Assembly: GCF_017599345.1 (NCBI RefSeq)
Contig: NZ_JAGFVL010000040.1
Coordinates: forward strand, 62,001 to 126,000
Length of the DNA: 64,000 bases
Origin: Gracilibacillus suaedae
GTDB lineage: Bacteria; Bacillota; Bacilli; Bacillales; Amphibacillaceae
Direction: 5' to 3'
Under the pieces are notes generated by a model, which was given only the letters and a program-made list of their open reading frames with translations, had not been told where the DNA came from and did no database searches. Positions 39,420 through 48,755 of this stretch are shown here, piece after piece. The stretch's first letter is position 1; each line of letters begins with the position of its first letter. Position numbers and translations under genes: made by a program.

Positions 39420-42047
39420 TCACTTTTTATTTCTGATCACCTTCACACCCTCCATTAATACCACACTTCCGAGTGCTAATGCGAAGGCAATTAATCCTTG
39501 ATTCCAGCCAAATTCAGCTGGGATATGGAACACTTCTCTTGCGAAAGGCATAATGGTAATCGAATATAGTACAAACCCAATTACGACAGCTCCTAATACA
39601 TATTTATTTTGGAAAAACCCCGCACCAAAAGCAGTCTGCACATTTGATCTTGCTGGGAAGGTTTGTAACGTCCTCGACAGAATAAGGGTGGTAAAAGCCA
39701 TTGCTACCCCCATTTCTTCTGAGTGTTGTAACCCAATATAATGAGAAATGATAACTGCCACCCCAATTAATAGCCCTCGAATAATGACGGATCGTAATGT
39801 TCCTTCAGCAAAAATCCCCTCATCTATTTTTCGAGGTTTACGCTTCATAACGTTTGGTTCTGATTTTTCCATCCCTAAAGCAATAGCCGGCAAAGAATCA
39901 TTAACAAGATTAATAAATAATAATTGTAATGCTGTAAACGGATTAGCCCAATTCATAATTACTGCAAACAAAATCGCAATAATCGCCCCTAAATTTCCGG
40001 CGAATAAATAAGCTATTGACTTCTTGATATTATCAAAAACGGTTCGTCCCACTCTTACAGCTTTCACAATCGATACAAAATTGTCATCAGTTAAAATCAT
40101 TGCCGCAGAATCCTTCGCCACATCGGTTCCACTCCCCATTCCAATTCCGATATCAGCCTGTTTTAACGCTGGAGCATCATTGACCCCATCACCTGTCATC
40201 GCAGTAATTTGGTCTTTGCGCTGCCATGCTTTCACAATTCGGATTTTATTTTCAGGTGAAACACGGGCATATACAGAAATATGTTCTAATTTCTCGTCTA
40301 ATTCTGTGTCAGACATATTGTCCAATTCTTTACCAGTAACAGCTAAATCACCTTCAGCCATTAATCCGATATCCTTACCGATCGCTTCTGCGGTTGTTTT
40401 ATGGTCACCTGTGATCATGACAGGTTTTATACCTGCTTTTTTTGCTTCTTCAATTGATCCATAAACTGCATCTCTTGGTGGGTCCATCATTGCTGTAAAA
40501 CCTATTAAAGTGAAATCTTGTTCATCATCTAATGTGATCTTTTGATCTTCTTCGATTTTTTTATATGCAAAAGCTAAAACACGTAAAGCTTGCTTGGAGT
40601 AACGCTCATTTTGATTCTCTAAATGTTCAAGCCATTCCGAAGTTAATTCTTGTTCCTCACCGTTAACGAAAATAGTACTTGCACGGTCTAACATTACATC
40701 TGGACCGCCTTTGATTAACATCAACCGTTCTCCATCAATCGTATAGACAGTCGACATCATTTTCCGATCAGAATCAAAAGGCAGTTCTGCTTCACGCTGA
40801 TATTTATTTCGTAATTCTTTATATGACAGATTTTGCTTTTCCGCTAATCGAATCAATGCAATTTCTGTCGGATCTCCAATTTCATTGTTATCTTCATTAA
40901 TATAGGAATCATTACAAAGCACTAAGATTTGAATGAGTAATCGTTCACTTTTTGTCCATTTTTCTTTACTGAACGGATCCTTAATTTCTGGTAAATAGGC
41001 TTCTGTAACGGTCATTTGATTTTGGGTTAATGTTCCGGTTTTATCGGTACAAATCACACTCGTAGAACCAAGTGTTTCTACTGCCGGTAAACGGCGAATG
41101 ATCGCATGTTGTTTTGCCATTTTATTAGTACCAACTGATAAAACAATCGTCACAATGGACTGCAAAGCCTCAGGAATAGCTGCAACCGCAATAGCAACGG
41201 AGAACATTAAGGCATCTAATATTGCCTTCGTCATATCAACATCAGTATCATTAAACCAAATCCGACCAACCTGTACGGCAAAGATAACGATACAAATAAG
41301 TAAAATCGCAATCCCTAATTTCTTACTGAAAGAATCCAGTTTTCGTTGCAATGGTGTTTGTTTTGTTTCCGCTGTTTCAATCATTTCGGCAATTTTTCCA
41401 ATCTCAGCTTTTTCGCCAGTTGACGTTACCACGAAAGTAGCTCGACCATTCACTACTAGTGAGCTGGAAAACACCATGTTTTTCTGATCGCCGATTGATA
41501 CTTCCTCTTGAATCGGTTCGGTGACTTTTTCTACTGCATCGGATTCACCTGTCAGCATACCTTCATTAATTTTTAATGATTCAGCTTCCAAAAGACGACC
41601 ATCTGCCGGTATATAGTCTCCTGCCTCGAGCAAGACAATATCACCTGGTACTAATTCACGTGCCATTATGGTATGACTTGTACCGTCACGAATCACTTTA
41701 GCCTCTGGTGCAGACATATCCCGGAGTGCATCTAGTGAACTCTCCGCCTTCTTCGTTTGCACCACACTGATAATGGAATTTAACAAAATAACGATGAAAA
41801 TAATGATTGATTCTATTAATTCACCGAGTACTAATTGCACAATTGCCGCCGCGAGGAGCACAACGACCATTGCGTCTTTAAAGCTTTCTAAAAATAGCTT
41901 CCATGTCGGTACTTTTTCTTTATCAGCGATTTCGTTATAGCCTTCCTGTTCAAGTCGGTTGTTAACTTCGTTGGCTGTCAACCCATTCGAAGGTGATACT
42001 TCCCATTTTTCTAATACTTCCTGCTTCGTTTTTTGATAACTACTCAA
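39420..42047 (-). CDS. Calcium-transporting P-type ATPase (SERCA-like, type IIA)
   Basis: An 875-residue P-type ATPase. N-terminal cation-ATPase domain (about 5-70); TGES near 167 in the actuator loop; the ion-binding helix with PEAL near 290; phosphorylation site ICTDKTGTLTQ near 333; MITGDHKTTA near 545; TGDGVNDAPALK near 615. It ends with a six-helix C-terminal domain. PEAL (not PEGL/PCAL) is usual for Ca2+ pumps of the YloB type. The start is TTG at 42047, overlapping the stop of the CNNM gene by four bases, with GGAGGAG upstream. Expected in the cell membrane, exporting Ca2+. Confidence 0.9.
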   Translation of the reverse strand: MSSYQKTKQEVLEKWEVSPSNGLTANEVNNRLEQEGYNEIADKEKVPTWKLFLESFKDAMVVVLLAAAIVQLVLGELIESIIIFIVILLNSIISVVQTKKAESSLDALRDMSAPEAKVIRDGTSHTIMARELVPGDIVLLEAGDYIPADGRLLEAESLKINEGMLTGESDAVEKVTEPIQEEVSIGDQKNMVFSSSLVVNGRATFVVTSTGEKAEIGKIAEMIETAETKQTPLQRKLDSFSKKLGIAILLICIVIFAVQVGRIWFNDTDVDMTKAILDALMFSVAIAVAAIPEALQSIVTIVLSVGTNKMAKQHAIIRRLPAVETLGSTSVICTDKTGTLTQNQMTVTEAYLPEIKDPFSKEKWTKSERLLIQILVLCNDSYINEDNNEIGDPTEIALIRLAEKQNLSYKELRNKYQREAELPFDSDRKMMSTVYTIDGERLMLIKGGPDVMLDRASTIFVNGEEQELTSEWLEHLENQNERYSKQALRVLAFAYKKIEEDQKITLDDEQDFTLIGFTAMMDPPRDAVYGSIEEAKKAGIKPVMITGDHKTTAEAIGKDIGLMAEGDLAVTGKELDNMSDTELDEKLEHISVYARVSPENKIRIVKAWQRKDQITAMTGDGVNDAPALKQADIGIGMGSGTDVAKDSAAMILTDDNFVSIVKAVRVGRTVFDNIKKSIAYLFAGNLGAIIAILFAVIMNWANPFTALQLLFINLVNDSLPAIALGMEKSEPNVMKRKPRKIDEGIFAEGTLRSVIIRGLLIGVAVIISHYIGLQHSEEMGVAMAFTTLILSRTLQTFPARSNVQTAFGAGFFQNKYVLGAVVIGFVLYSITIMPFAREVFHIPAEFGWNQGLIAFALALGSVVLMEGVKVIRNKK

Positions 42048-43363
42048 GATGGATCTCCTCCTGGTTCGATCGTAATCAATACTTTTTCTATACGATAGTC
42101 GGATATTTCTACTGCTTCAAATGTCAGGTTTTTATACGCTATGGATGGTCGCTCCTCTGAATTTTGCGGAATGTATCCAAGCTGATGAACAATAAATCCA
42201 TTCACCGTCTCGAAATCGTCGTAAGGTAACTCCATTTGGAAAGCTTCCTCCAATAAATAGAGATGAGTCGTGCCCTCCACCTCATATTGATTCGTATTAA
42301 CTTTTTTTACACTGCTAGCTTCATCTTCACCAGGTAAATGATGTTCACTTAATATTTCCCCGACAATTTCCTCGATCATATCTTCCATTGTAATAAGGCC
42401 ATCAATTCCTCCATATTCATCCACGATCATCGCAATATGAATGTTATGCTTTTTCATATCACGAAAGGCGATATCAATTGGCTGGGACTCCATTACATAA
42501 TAAGGTTTGCGTAAGAGGTGATTCCACGGATGATTATTTCCTTTTAAATAAGGAAACATGTCCTTCATATGTAAAATACCAATAACATGATCGATACCCT
42601 CCTCATAGACAGGAAAACGAGTAAAACGTTTATCATTAATGATATCTAAGATTTCATCGATACTTGACTCGACATTAATGGCTGTAATATCTGTTCTGTG
42701 TGTCATAATATCGGAGACGGTTTTATCATTAAACTCAAATATATTATGAATCATCCGCTTTTCATCATTTTTGATCGTTCCACGTTCACCACCAATATCT
42801 ACTAACATTCTTATTTCTTCTTCATTTGCCTCTTCTTGTTTGGCATGGGGATCTACTCCAAACAATTTTACGATTAAGTTCGTCGAAAGATTCAATATTT
42901 TAACAAATGGATAACTAATTTTAAACAATATTGATAATGGATTAACGGTTTTATATGCGATGGTTTCTGCTTTTTGTAAAGCTAATTGTTTCGGTACTAA
43001 CTCCCCAATTACCAATGTAAAATAGGAAAGTAGTATCGTAATAGTAACAACAGCGATTGTTTTTAGTAATGATAAAGCGACCGGTATACCGATAGACACT
43101 GACCATTCCGCTAAAGGTTCCGCAAATCGATCAGCAGCAAACGCACTTGCCAGAAAGCCTGCTAAGGTTATACCGATTTGAATCGTTGCTAAAAAACGGC
43201 CAGGTTCCGATAATAACTCCTGCAATTTAACTGATTTTTTATCTCCTTGTTCCGCTCTTTTCTTTATTTTATTGTCATTCAAAGCAACTAGTGAAATCTC
43301 AGAAGCCGCAAAAAATGCATTGATTAATATTAGTAATACAAGAATAATAAAAGATAATACCAA
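42044..43363 (-). CDS. CNNM/CorC (HlyC) family ion-transport protein
   Basis: A 439-residue protein: DUF21 membrane domain (about 1-190, three to four helices), paired CBS domains (about 205-325; IMTHRTDITAINVE and DEYGGIDGLITMEDMIEEIVGEI) and a C-terminal CorC_HlyC domain (about 345-430). Members are Mg2+/Co2+ exporters or regulators of divalent-cation balance. The start is TTG at 43363 after AAGGTGG. Overlap with the Ca2+-ATPase gene argues for joint divalent-cation handling. Confidence 0.88.
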   Translation of the reverse strand: MVLSFIILVLLILINAFFAASEISLVALNDNKIKKRAEQGDKKSVKLQELLSEPGRFLATIQIGITLAGFLASAFAADRFAEPLAEWSVSIGIPVALSLLKTIAVVTITILLSYFTLVIGELVPKQLALQKAETIAYKTVNPLSILFKISYPFVKILNLSTNLIVKLFGVDPHAKQEEANEEEIRMLVDIGGERGTIKNDEKRMIHNIFEFNDKTVSDIMTHRTDITAINVESSIDEILDIINDKRFTRFPVYEEGIDHVIGILHMKDMFPYLKGNNHPWNHLLRKPYYVMESQPIDIAFRDMKKHNIHIAMIVDEYGGIDGLITMEDMIEEIVGEILSEHHLPGEDEASSVKKVNTNQYEVEGTTHLYLLEEAFQMELPYDDFETVNGFIVHQLGYIPQNSEERPSIAYKNLTFEAVEISDYRIEKVLITIEPGGDPS

Positions 43364-43574
43364 AATACCACCTTCTCTTTGCCAGTCTTATCATTGTTAT
43401 ACCCAAAATAAACGGTAACAAGACAATTTTTTTGATAATACATGATTAAAAAATGTTAAATTTGGATGAAACCTGTTACAAAATATGTCATAATAGATTA
43501 TGTTAGAAAATTTATTCTTAATATGTGATAATAAAAATAATTTAATTAGTACTCAGAAAGTAGTTGGTGGAATT

Positions 43575-44477
43575 ATGCAGTTAGAAATAGATAAGTCGTC
43601 TTTACCGGTGTATGAAGCATTAGCAAGCCAAGTTAGATTAGAAATTATTCAATTATTATCGAAAAATAAAATGAATATTAAGGAACTATCCAGTGTTTTA
43701 GGGATCAGTAGCCCGATTGTGACCAAACATATCGAGAAGTTAGAAAAAGCTGGTATAATTCGAACAGAAAAGATACCGGGGAAATCCGGGTTACAGAGAA
43801 TCTCCATATTAAAAGTCGACCACATCGAAGTCAATTTCCCTAAAAAAATCTACCATTCGTTTGCTACATATGAAACGTCAGTACCTATTGGTCATTATAC
43901 AGACTATCATGTCGTACCTACTTGTGGCTTGGCAACTAGTAAAGACTTTGTTGGCCCAGTAGACCAAACCAAATATTTTATGGATCCTAAACGGATAGAC
44001 GCACGAATATTATGGTTTACTCAAGGATTTATTGAATATAAAACTCCGAACTTTTTACAAGAAGAAGATCAATTACAACAGATGGATATCAGCTTTGAAA
44101 TCTCATCGGAGTTTCCATTTTCAAACGAGGTATGGCCATCTGACATTACTTTCACTTTAAACAATATCGAGTTAGGAACATGGCAAAGTCCTGGTGATTT
44201 TGCGGATACTAGAGGTAAATATACCCCTGACTGGTGGCCGCACAACATTAACCAATATGGGTTATTAAAAACGATTCGTGTCACGTCACATGGTACCTAT
44301 ATGGATGGGGAACCTTTGTCAGATGTAACCATTCATGATTTAGACACTACTGTAGATGGATGGAAATTCAGAGTAGAAGTAAAAGAAGATGCCGAACATG
44401 TCGGTGGAGTTACATTGTTCGGAAAAGAATTCGGAAACCATGATCAGGATATTAATTTTAAATTGTATTATATTTAA
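43575..44477 (+). CDS. ArsR-like transcriptional regulator with large C-terminal domain
   Basis: A 300-residue protein. The N-terminal winged helix (about 8-85; LASQVRLEIIQLL, IKELSSVLGISSPIVTKHIEKLEKAGII) is followed by a beta-rich domain of about 210 residues of the kind annotated as predicted transcriptional regulator (COG4189). The start at 43575 is preferred because GGTGGAATT precedes it; 25 upstream codons are open but lack a ribosome site. The C-terminal domain may bind a carbohydrate. Its target is unknown. Confidence 0.75.
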   Translation: MQLEIDKSSLPVYEALASQVRLEIIQLLSKNKMNIKELSSVLGISSPIVTKHIEKLEKAGIIRTEKIPGKSGLQRISILKVDHIEVNFPKKIYHSFATYETSVPIGHYTDYHVVPTCGLATSKDFVGPVDQTKYFMDPKRIDARILWFTQGFIEYKTPNFLQEEDQLQQMDISFEISSEFPFSNEVWPSDITFTLNNIELGTWQSPGDFADTRGKYTPDWWPHNINQYGLLKTIRVTSHGTYMDGEPLSDVTIHDLDTTVDGWKFRVEVKEDAEHVGGVTLFGKEFGNHDQDINFKLYYI

Positions 44478-44512
44478 TAGTTAGCTATTTCATAAGGGAG
44501 TTTGGAAAACAA

Positions 44513-44547
44513 GAACCCGTTTCCATATTTATTGGACGGGTTTTTTG
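44513..44547 (+). terminator. Intrinsic terminator after the ArsR-like gene
   Basis: AACCCGT and ACGGGTT form the stem, followed by TTTTT. Confidence 0.8.
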
Positions 44548-44720
44548 TTATTGAAAATTATATATTCCATATTTATAGTATGTCGCGAATTACTATCCTT
44601 CTAAAACTTTTGTCTTTTTAAAGTGTAAAAAAAACAGCTTCACAACGGCTTTTACTTCCTTTAAAATAAAAGTAGAAGAATGTCGAATTATGAAATGAAA
44701 AAGAAAATGAGGGAACAGTG

Positions 44721-45080
44721 ATGAAAAAAACAGTAATCATTGCAGATGATTCGCGATTTATGAGGCAATGGCTTAAGCAGAAAGTAGAACAACATTCTTA
44801 TCAAGTTGTCACGGAAGCCTCAACTGGTCTAGAAGCAGTTAAAGCATATCAACAATACAAACCAGATATTATCATCTTAGATATCGTTATGCCAAAATCG
44901 AACGGATTAGATGCCTTACTAAAAATCAAAGACTTAGATCCAAACGCTAATGTCATCATGGCCTCTTCCCTCGCCACTCACGATAACGTTACAAGGGCAT
45001 TACACTACGGAGCCAAAGACTTTATCATTAAACCACACTTTCATAACTTGATACAAATTATGGATAGTATCTTCGATTAG
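44721..45080 (+). CDS. Single-domain response regulator (CheY-like)
   Basis: A 119-residue receiver domain only: acidic pocket DD (9-10), phosphoacceptor Asp54 in IILDIVMPKSNG, Ser in MASSLAT near 81 and Lys in IIKPH near 103. No output domain. It is a lone gene without kinase, CheA or che genes nearby. The closest related gene is the chemoreceptor at 29085. The ATG at 44721 is preferred over the GTG directly before it, since GAGGG lies seven bases upstream of the ATG. Confidence 0.88.
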   Translation: MKKTVIIADDSRFMRQWLKQKVEQHSYQVVTEASTGLEAVKAYQQYKPDIIILDIVMPKSNGLDALLKIKDLDPNANVIMASSLATHDNVTRALHYGAKDFIIKPHFHNLIQIMDSIFD

Positions 45081-45105
45081 CAAGGCTCTTGAACTATTTA
45101 ATGTA

Positions 45106-45291
45106 GAGCGGACATTTAGTGCCTTATTTGTTAGAATAACAACCTTTTTTGATCTTGGGCGGACTTTTATTCCCTTATTCGGTCATTTAAATTAATATTA
45201 GCACTATTTTCGATGAATAGCGGAATAGATGTCCGCATGCACCCTAAAAATGGCACTTTTGTCACAAATAACGGAACAAATGTCCGCGCTC
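45106..45291. repeat. Long imperfect inverted repeat, family R3
   Basis: Left arm 45106-45188 (GAGCGGACATTTAGTGCC, GGGCGGACTTTTATTCCC) pairs with right arm 45212-45291 (ATAGCGGAATAGATGTCCGC, AACGGAACAAATGTCCGCGC). Each arm itself contains two copies of a GCGGACA-type box. This could be a MITE-like element or a large RNA hairpin. It is most of the 323-bp gap 45081-45403; the rest includes a stem at 45365-45405 (TAAGCTTGGC / GCCAAGCTT) without a T tract, close to the stop of the next gene. Confidence 0.7.
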
Positions 45292-45403
45292 AGCCCTAAA
45301 ATAATCTATGTTTATGTTACTTCGTAGCTTGGAACAAAAGCGCAAACGACACAGCGACTTCACGGTGAGTTAAGCTTGGCATTTGTCTAGCCAAGCTTCC
45401 TCA

Positions 45404-45958
45404 CTAAAATAATTCGTAATAGCTTTCTTGTCCTAAGTGCTGAACATATTTGTCCGCCAATTCTTTTAAATCCGTAGATTCTTCTAAAAAGAGCCACTGA
45501 TCATCTTTTTCACCCGTATAAGATTTACGTTCTACTTGAAAAGCTCTCGTGTCTTTGTCCAATAATGTAAAGCATAACTGCGCATCATATGTTTTATATT
45601 TCGGGTCTGATAATGCCTCAACAATCAAAGGATTCTCATCAAACGGAACCGGATTTTCGTACGTATACAAATAGATACTTTTTTGTCTGATATCTAACTT
45701 ATAATCCTTAATTGGACTATTATATTCCATACTCTCGTTAATTAACTGCACTTCTTCATCAGTTATTTTCCGCCTTGACTTTTTCGTTAAAAATACCCTT
45801 CCATTCGGGTGTTCATATATTTCATAACCTTCTGGAATGCTATCAACTGAAGTATTAGAATCATCTTTTTTAAAATAATAGGACGGGTTACCTTTATTCG
45901 TTTTCCTTACATGTAAATAGTACTCATCTCCACGAAAGTTCGTATATTTCACTGCCAT
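45404..45958 (-). CDS. Conserved hypothetical protein, 184 aa
   Basis: I do not recognise the family. The 184-residue soluble protein is rich in charged and aromatic residues. Its N-terminus (MAVKYTNFRGDEYYLHVRK) reads like a short beta domain describing what appears to be a text-like motif YEIYEHPNGRVFLTKK near 60-75, and the C-terminal half is alpha/beta. No signal peptide or membrane segment. The start at 45958 follows AAAGGTGGTGTAAAG; 14 upstream codons are open but lack support. Single gene between repeat R3 and the RIC gene. Confidence 0.7.
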   Translation of the reverse strand: MAVKYTNFRGDEYYLHVRKTNKGNPSYYFKKDDSNTSVDSIPEGYEIYEHPNGRVFLTKKSRRKITDEEVQLINESMEYNSPIKDYKLDIRQKSIYLYTYENPVPFDENPLIVEALSDPKYKTYDAQLCFTLLDKDTRAFQVERKSYTGEKDDQWLFLEESTDLKELADKYVQHLGQESYYELF

Positions 45959-46087
45959 CTTTACACCACCTTTAGTTTCATCACCGATACATAATCTCAA
46001 GATTTTACTTTCATTAGTATAACAAAAATCAGATTAAAGTGAAACTTTGAATAGAAACATGTTTACAATTGAATAACATTTAAATAA

Positions 46088-46130
46088 TGTGATTTCGATC
46101 ACAAATAACTTCTTATCCTTTTGTTACAGT
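46088..46130 (+). promoter_or_regulatory. FNR-type class II promoter of the RIC gene
   Basis: TGTGATTTCGATCACA (46088-46103) is a perfect TGTGA-N6-TCACA palindrome. A -10-like TACAGT begins 29.5 bp from its centre (46125-46130). That puts the site at about -41.5, the arrangement for activation by FNR/CRP-type proteins. Confidence 0.78.
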
Positions 46131-46162
46131 AAAAGTAATACAAGTAAAGGAGGATCAATATC

Positions 46163-46864
46163 ATGAGAGAGTTCCAACTAACTGATACACCTGCAGATAT
46201 TGTCAAAATATACCCGAAAGCAAGTGATTTTTTTAAAAAAGAAAAAATTGATTTTTGTTGCGGCGGTGACCAACCTCTTCAATCTATTCTCGATAAGAAA
46301 AAAAGACCTGTTGATGGCAAACAACTTATCGGATCGATCAATAAATCCTACCAAGCATGGATAGATGCCGGCAATAAAGAAATCAATTGGGATGAAGTCT
46401 CTCCTTCAGAATTGGTGGACTATATTATGCAACATCATCATCACTATTTACATGAAGAGTTAACACCACTTAGCCAGTTTGTTACAAAAATATACCGAGT
46501 ACACGGTCCGCATCATCCGCACCTTGAAGATTTATATAAATTATTTCATCAATTCAAAATGGAAATGGAAGCTCATATGATTGAAGAAGAACGTGATTTA
46601 TTTCCGCTCTTTGAAGAATATGATGTAGAGCCTAGCGAAACATTAAAGGAGCACATTTTCCAATTGAACAAAACGATGATCGAGGATCACGAATTTGTAG
46701 GTGAAATTATTCAACAAATGAACGAAATAACCAACGACTATACATTACCAGAAGGCGCATGTAATTCATACAGGATCACCTATGCTAGACTAGCAGAGCT
46801 AGAACAAAACACGTATCAGCATATACACTTGGAAAACAATATACTCTTTAAGTCGATTTCATAA
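46163..46864 (+). CDS. ric: Iron-sulfur cluster repair di-iron protein (RIC, YtfE/ScdA family)
   Basis: A 233-residue protein. The N-terminal ScdA_N domain has the DFCCGG motif (30-35), and a hemerythrin-like four-helix domain (about 75-230) provides the di-iron ligands: HHHHYLHEEL near 92-101, a His in HHPHLEDLY near 117-125, EAHMIEEERDLFP near 137-149, His in MIEDHEF and HIHLENN near the end. The family restores Fe-S clusters damaged by nitric oxide or oxidants. AAAGGAGG precedes the ATG. The FNR-type promoter fits anaerobic or nitrosative induction. Confidence 0.93.
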   Translation: MREFQLTDTPADIVKIYPKASDFFKKEKIDFCCGGDQPLQSILDKKKRPVDGKQLIGSINKSYQAWIDAGNKEINWDEVSPSELVDYIMQHHHHYLHEELTPLSQFVTKIYRVHGPHHPHLEDLYKLFHQFKMEMEAHMIEEERDLFPLFEEYDVEPSETLKEHIFQLNKTMIEDHEFVGEIIQQMNEITNDYTLPEGACNSYRITYARLAELEQNTYQHIHLENNILFKSIS

Positions 46865-46907
46865 AGTAAGCAAGAACTGGAACATAACTAAACAGGAAGA
46901 ACGAGAA

Positions 46908-47084
46908 TCCGAACAATCTGAGCCTAGCGTAGACTCCTGCGGGAATTCACGTAAGCTGAAGCCGCGCCCACGGTATAGGATAAACTGCGAAAGCAAACTT
47001 TGGGCAGATGTTCGCTTATGCCCTTAGGGTAAAAGCGAATTATTTTGCCGGAGCGGTAGGTGTACTCAGATATTAATGTTCGGA
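46908..47084. repeat. MITE-like Bacillaceae repeat with inverted ends, family R4
   Basis: The ends read TCCGAACAATCTGAG and CTCAGATATTAATGTTCGGA, an imperfect terminal inverted repeat. Inside are GTAGACTCCTGCGGGAA, GAAGCCGCGCCCACGG and TTGCCGGAGCGG, motifs that recur in Bacillaceae intergenic repeats; related GCCCGCGGAAAGCG is in R1 copy B. It is the main content of the 367-bp gap 46865-47231, with no gene. Confidence 0.6.
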
Positions 47085-47231
47085 TTTTTTCTTATCTTTT
47101 GTCCCTGCGACAATTCCCGAGGAACACTTCCAAATTATTGTATTGATTTATGATAATATAGTGTAATAATGATCCATATTGGGAATAGTTTAAAGAGTAT
47201 TATTCTAATGTAATTAAAGGAGTGCTTATGC

Positions 47232-47531
47232 ATGGAAATTAAAGTATCAGATCAAGCATTACAATGGTTTAAAGACGACGTAGAGGTAAGCGATGGAGAT
47301 ACAATTAAATTTCAAGCTAAATATGGTGGCTACAGCCCAATACATGAAGGCTTTTCATTAGCCTTTGCACTAAATGAACCAATGGAAGATACGATTACAA
47401 CAACTGAAAAAGATGGCATTACCTTTTTTATTGACGTAACAGATGCATGGTATTTTGAAGGGTATAATTTAATTGTCGAATATAATGAACAACTAGATGA
47501 AGTTGCGTATGATTATGAAGAAATTCAGTAG
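47232..47531 (+). CDS. yneR: HesB/YadR-family protein, YneR-like
   Basis: A 99-residue protein with the HesB-like fold: VSDQALQWFKDD, KFQAKYGGYSP, GFSLAFALNEP and FFIDVTDAWYFEGYNL match the YneR/YfhF branch. It has no Cys at all, so the Fe-S ligands of IscA are missing and it is not a normal A-type cluster carrier. Very acidic. AAAGGAG precedes the ATG. Monocistronic with its own terminator. Confidence 0.82.
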   Translation: MEIKVSDQALQWFKDDVEVSDGDTIKFQAKYGGYSPIHEGFSLAFALNEPMEDTITTTEKDGITFFIDVTDAWYFEGYNLIVEYNEQLDEVAYDYEEIQ

Positions 47532-47561
47532 AAGAGTGAGGAATTCCCTCACTCTTTTTCT
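47532..47561 (+). terminator. Intrinsic terminator after the HesB-like gene
   Basis: AGAGTGAGG-AATT-CCCTCACTCT followed by TTTTC, starting at the stop codon. Confidence 0.88.
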
Positions 47562-47639
47562 TTATCTAAATTTTCCTACCTCTCGAACCAATTCCAACGA
47601 AACAGGAGGAAATTATGTTAAAATAAAGGAAGACTTAAC

Positions 47640-47716
47640 AGGAAGGTAGCGAACTTCATCGCTTGCTTGATGAATCTTGAAGTGGAGCCTTACGGACGGT
47701 TAGCAACGTGATAAAA
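47640..47716 (+). repeat. Structured repeat family R2, copy upstream of the flavin reductase gene
   Basis: A small stem TTCATC-loop-GATGAA precedes the conserved box GAAGTGGAGCCTTACGGACG, GTTAGCAACGTGATAAAA. It lies 65 bp before the flavin reductase ATG and so may be in its leader. Confidence 0.6.
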
Positions 47717-47780
47717 AGGAACTTATTAGAATGTTAAGTATAATTTCTCTATACATATTTTATAAAGGAGGTTTTAATCG

Positions 47781-48242
47781 ATGGGGAAGCAGGAGTTCCG
47801 TAAAGCGATGAGCAAATTTGCGACAGGAATTACTGTCGTAACATCGGAATTGGATAATGAGATACAAGGAATGACAGTCAATGCGTTTATGTCTGTATCT
47901 TTGGATCCACAACTAATCACTATTTCACTAGATTCCAAAACGAATTTTTACCAAAATGCCGATAAAATTAAACGATTCGGCGTTAGTATCTTACGAGAAG
48001 AACAACAGGAAATATCCATGATCTTTGCTAAACAAATAGAAAAGGAATATAAAGACTTTACAAATTTAGATGGTATACCTGTCATTGATCATGCACTCAC
48101 TACATTGGCATGTTCGGTTGTCAATACGGTTGAAGCAGGTGATCACTTACTGATTATTGCAGAAGTAGACGAAATCAAATTAGACGAAGGTAATCCAATT
48201 CTTTATTACAACAGTACATATAAAAGAATATCGGATAAATAG
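47781..48242 (+). CDS. Flavin reductase family protein
   Basis: A 153-residue FMN-binding split-barrel protein of the HpaC/flavin reductase type. FRKAMSKFATGITVVTSE (6-23) and MTVNAFMSVSLDPQLITISL (32-51) are the FMN-binding family signatures. It reduces flavin with NAD(P)H, usually to feed a two-component monooxygenase; no such oxygenase gene is nearby. AAAGGAGGTTTTAATCG precedes the ATG. A membrane-protein gene follows after 20 bp. Confidence 0.88.
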   Translation: MGKQEFRKAMSKFATGITVVTSELDNEIQGMTVNAFMSVSLDPQLITISLDSKTNFYQNADKIKRFGVSILREEQQEISMIFAKQIEKEYKDFTNLDGIPVIDHALTTLACSVVNTVEAGDHLLIIAEVDEIKLDEGNPILYYNSTYKRISDK

Positions 48243-48262
48243 AGACGGTACGGAGGATAGTC

Positions 48263-48745
48263 ATGGCCATTCTTGCAATCTTACGAAATAGTGCAATATT
48301 ACCTAAAAAAGAAGCTATGTTTTGGCTAAATCGAGTAAGTATGAGGGGTACACTCGTTTATCTTTTTCTTATATTCTTTATTAGCTTCTTGCCTAATGTC
48401 ATTTTAATGATAACAAACTTTAAACAAGGTCAATCTCACATTTCTTTTAGTCAATTTCTATTACAAATTATTGTCTTTTATCCATTTTTTATCATGTTTA
48501 TCGTTGTTACAGGGATTTCCATATTAGCAACCGGCTCATGGATACTAAAAGCCTTCCTGCAGCGCAAATTAGCATATCAACAATTATGGAAAATGACTTC
48601 CTTTGCGTTACTTTGGCCATTAATCATTTATCACCTGTTATTTTTCACACCACTACCAACTTCCATTGCTTTTTTAGTTGGGTTAGTGTTGTTATATATA
48701 CTCATCTATCAAATGATTTTGATTTACCCAAAAAAAAGAAAGTGA
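48263..48745 (+). CDS. Hypothetical membrane protein, 160 aa
   Basis: Four hydrophobic segments (about 29-50, 66-92, 108-126 and 132-154) with a basic C-terminus (PKKRK). It could belong to the Yip1-like group, but I cannot confirm this. CGGAGGATAGTC precedes the ATG. It sits between the flavin reductase and NUDIX genes (20 and 10 bp), so all three are probably co-transcribed. Confidence 0.7.
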   Translation: MAILAILRNSAILPKKEAMFWLNRVSMRGTLVYLFLIFFISFLPNVILMITNFKQGQSHISFSQFLLQIIVFYPFFIMFIVVTGISILATGSWILKAFLQRKLAYQQLWKMTSFALLWPLIIYHLLFFTPLPTSIAFLVGLVLLYILIYQMILIYPKKRK

Positions 48746-48755
48746 GGGAGTTTCA

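Noticed and set aside
39553-41487. Several open frames of 62-146 codons antisense to the P-type ATPase gene
   Set aside because: They are shadow frames of a highly conserved gene and lack ribosome sites.
47640-47716. Known metabolite riboswitch upstream of the flavin reductase (for example FMN)
   Set aside because: The conserved FMN-aptamer segments are absent and the sequence matches repeat R2 copies at unrelated genes.
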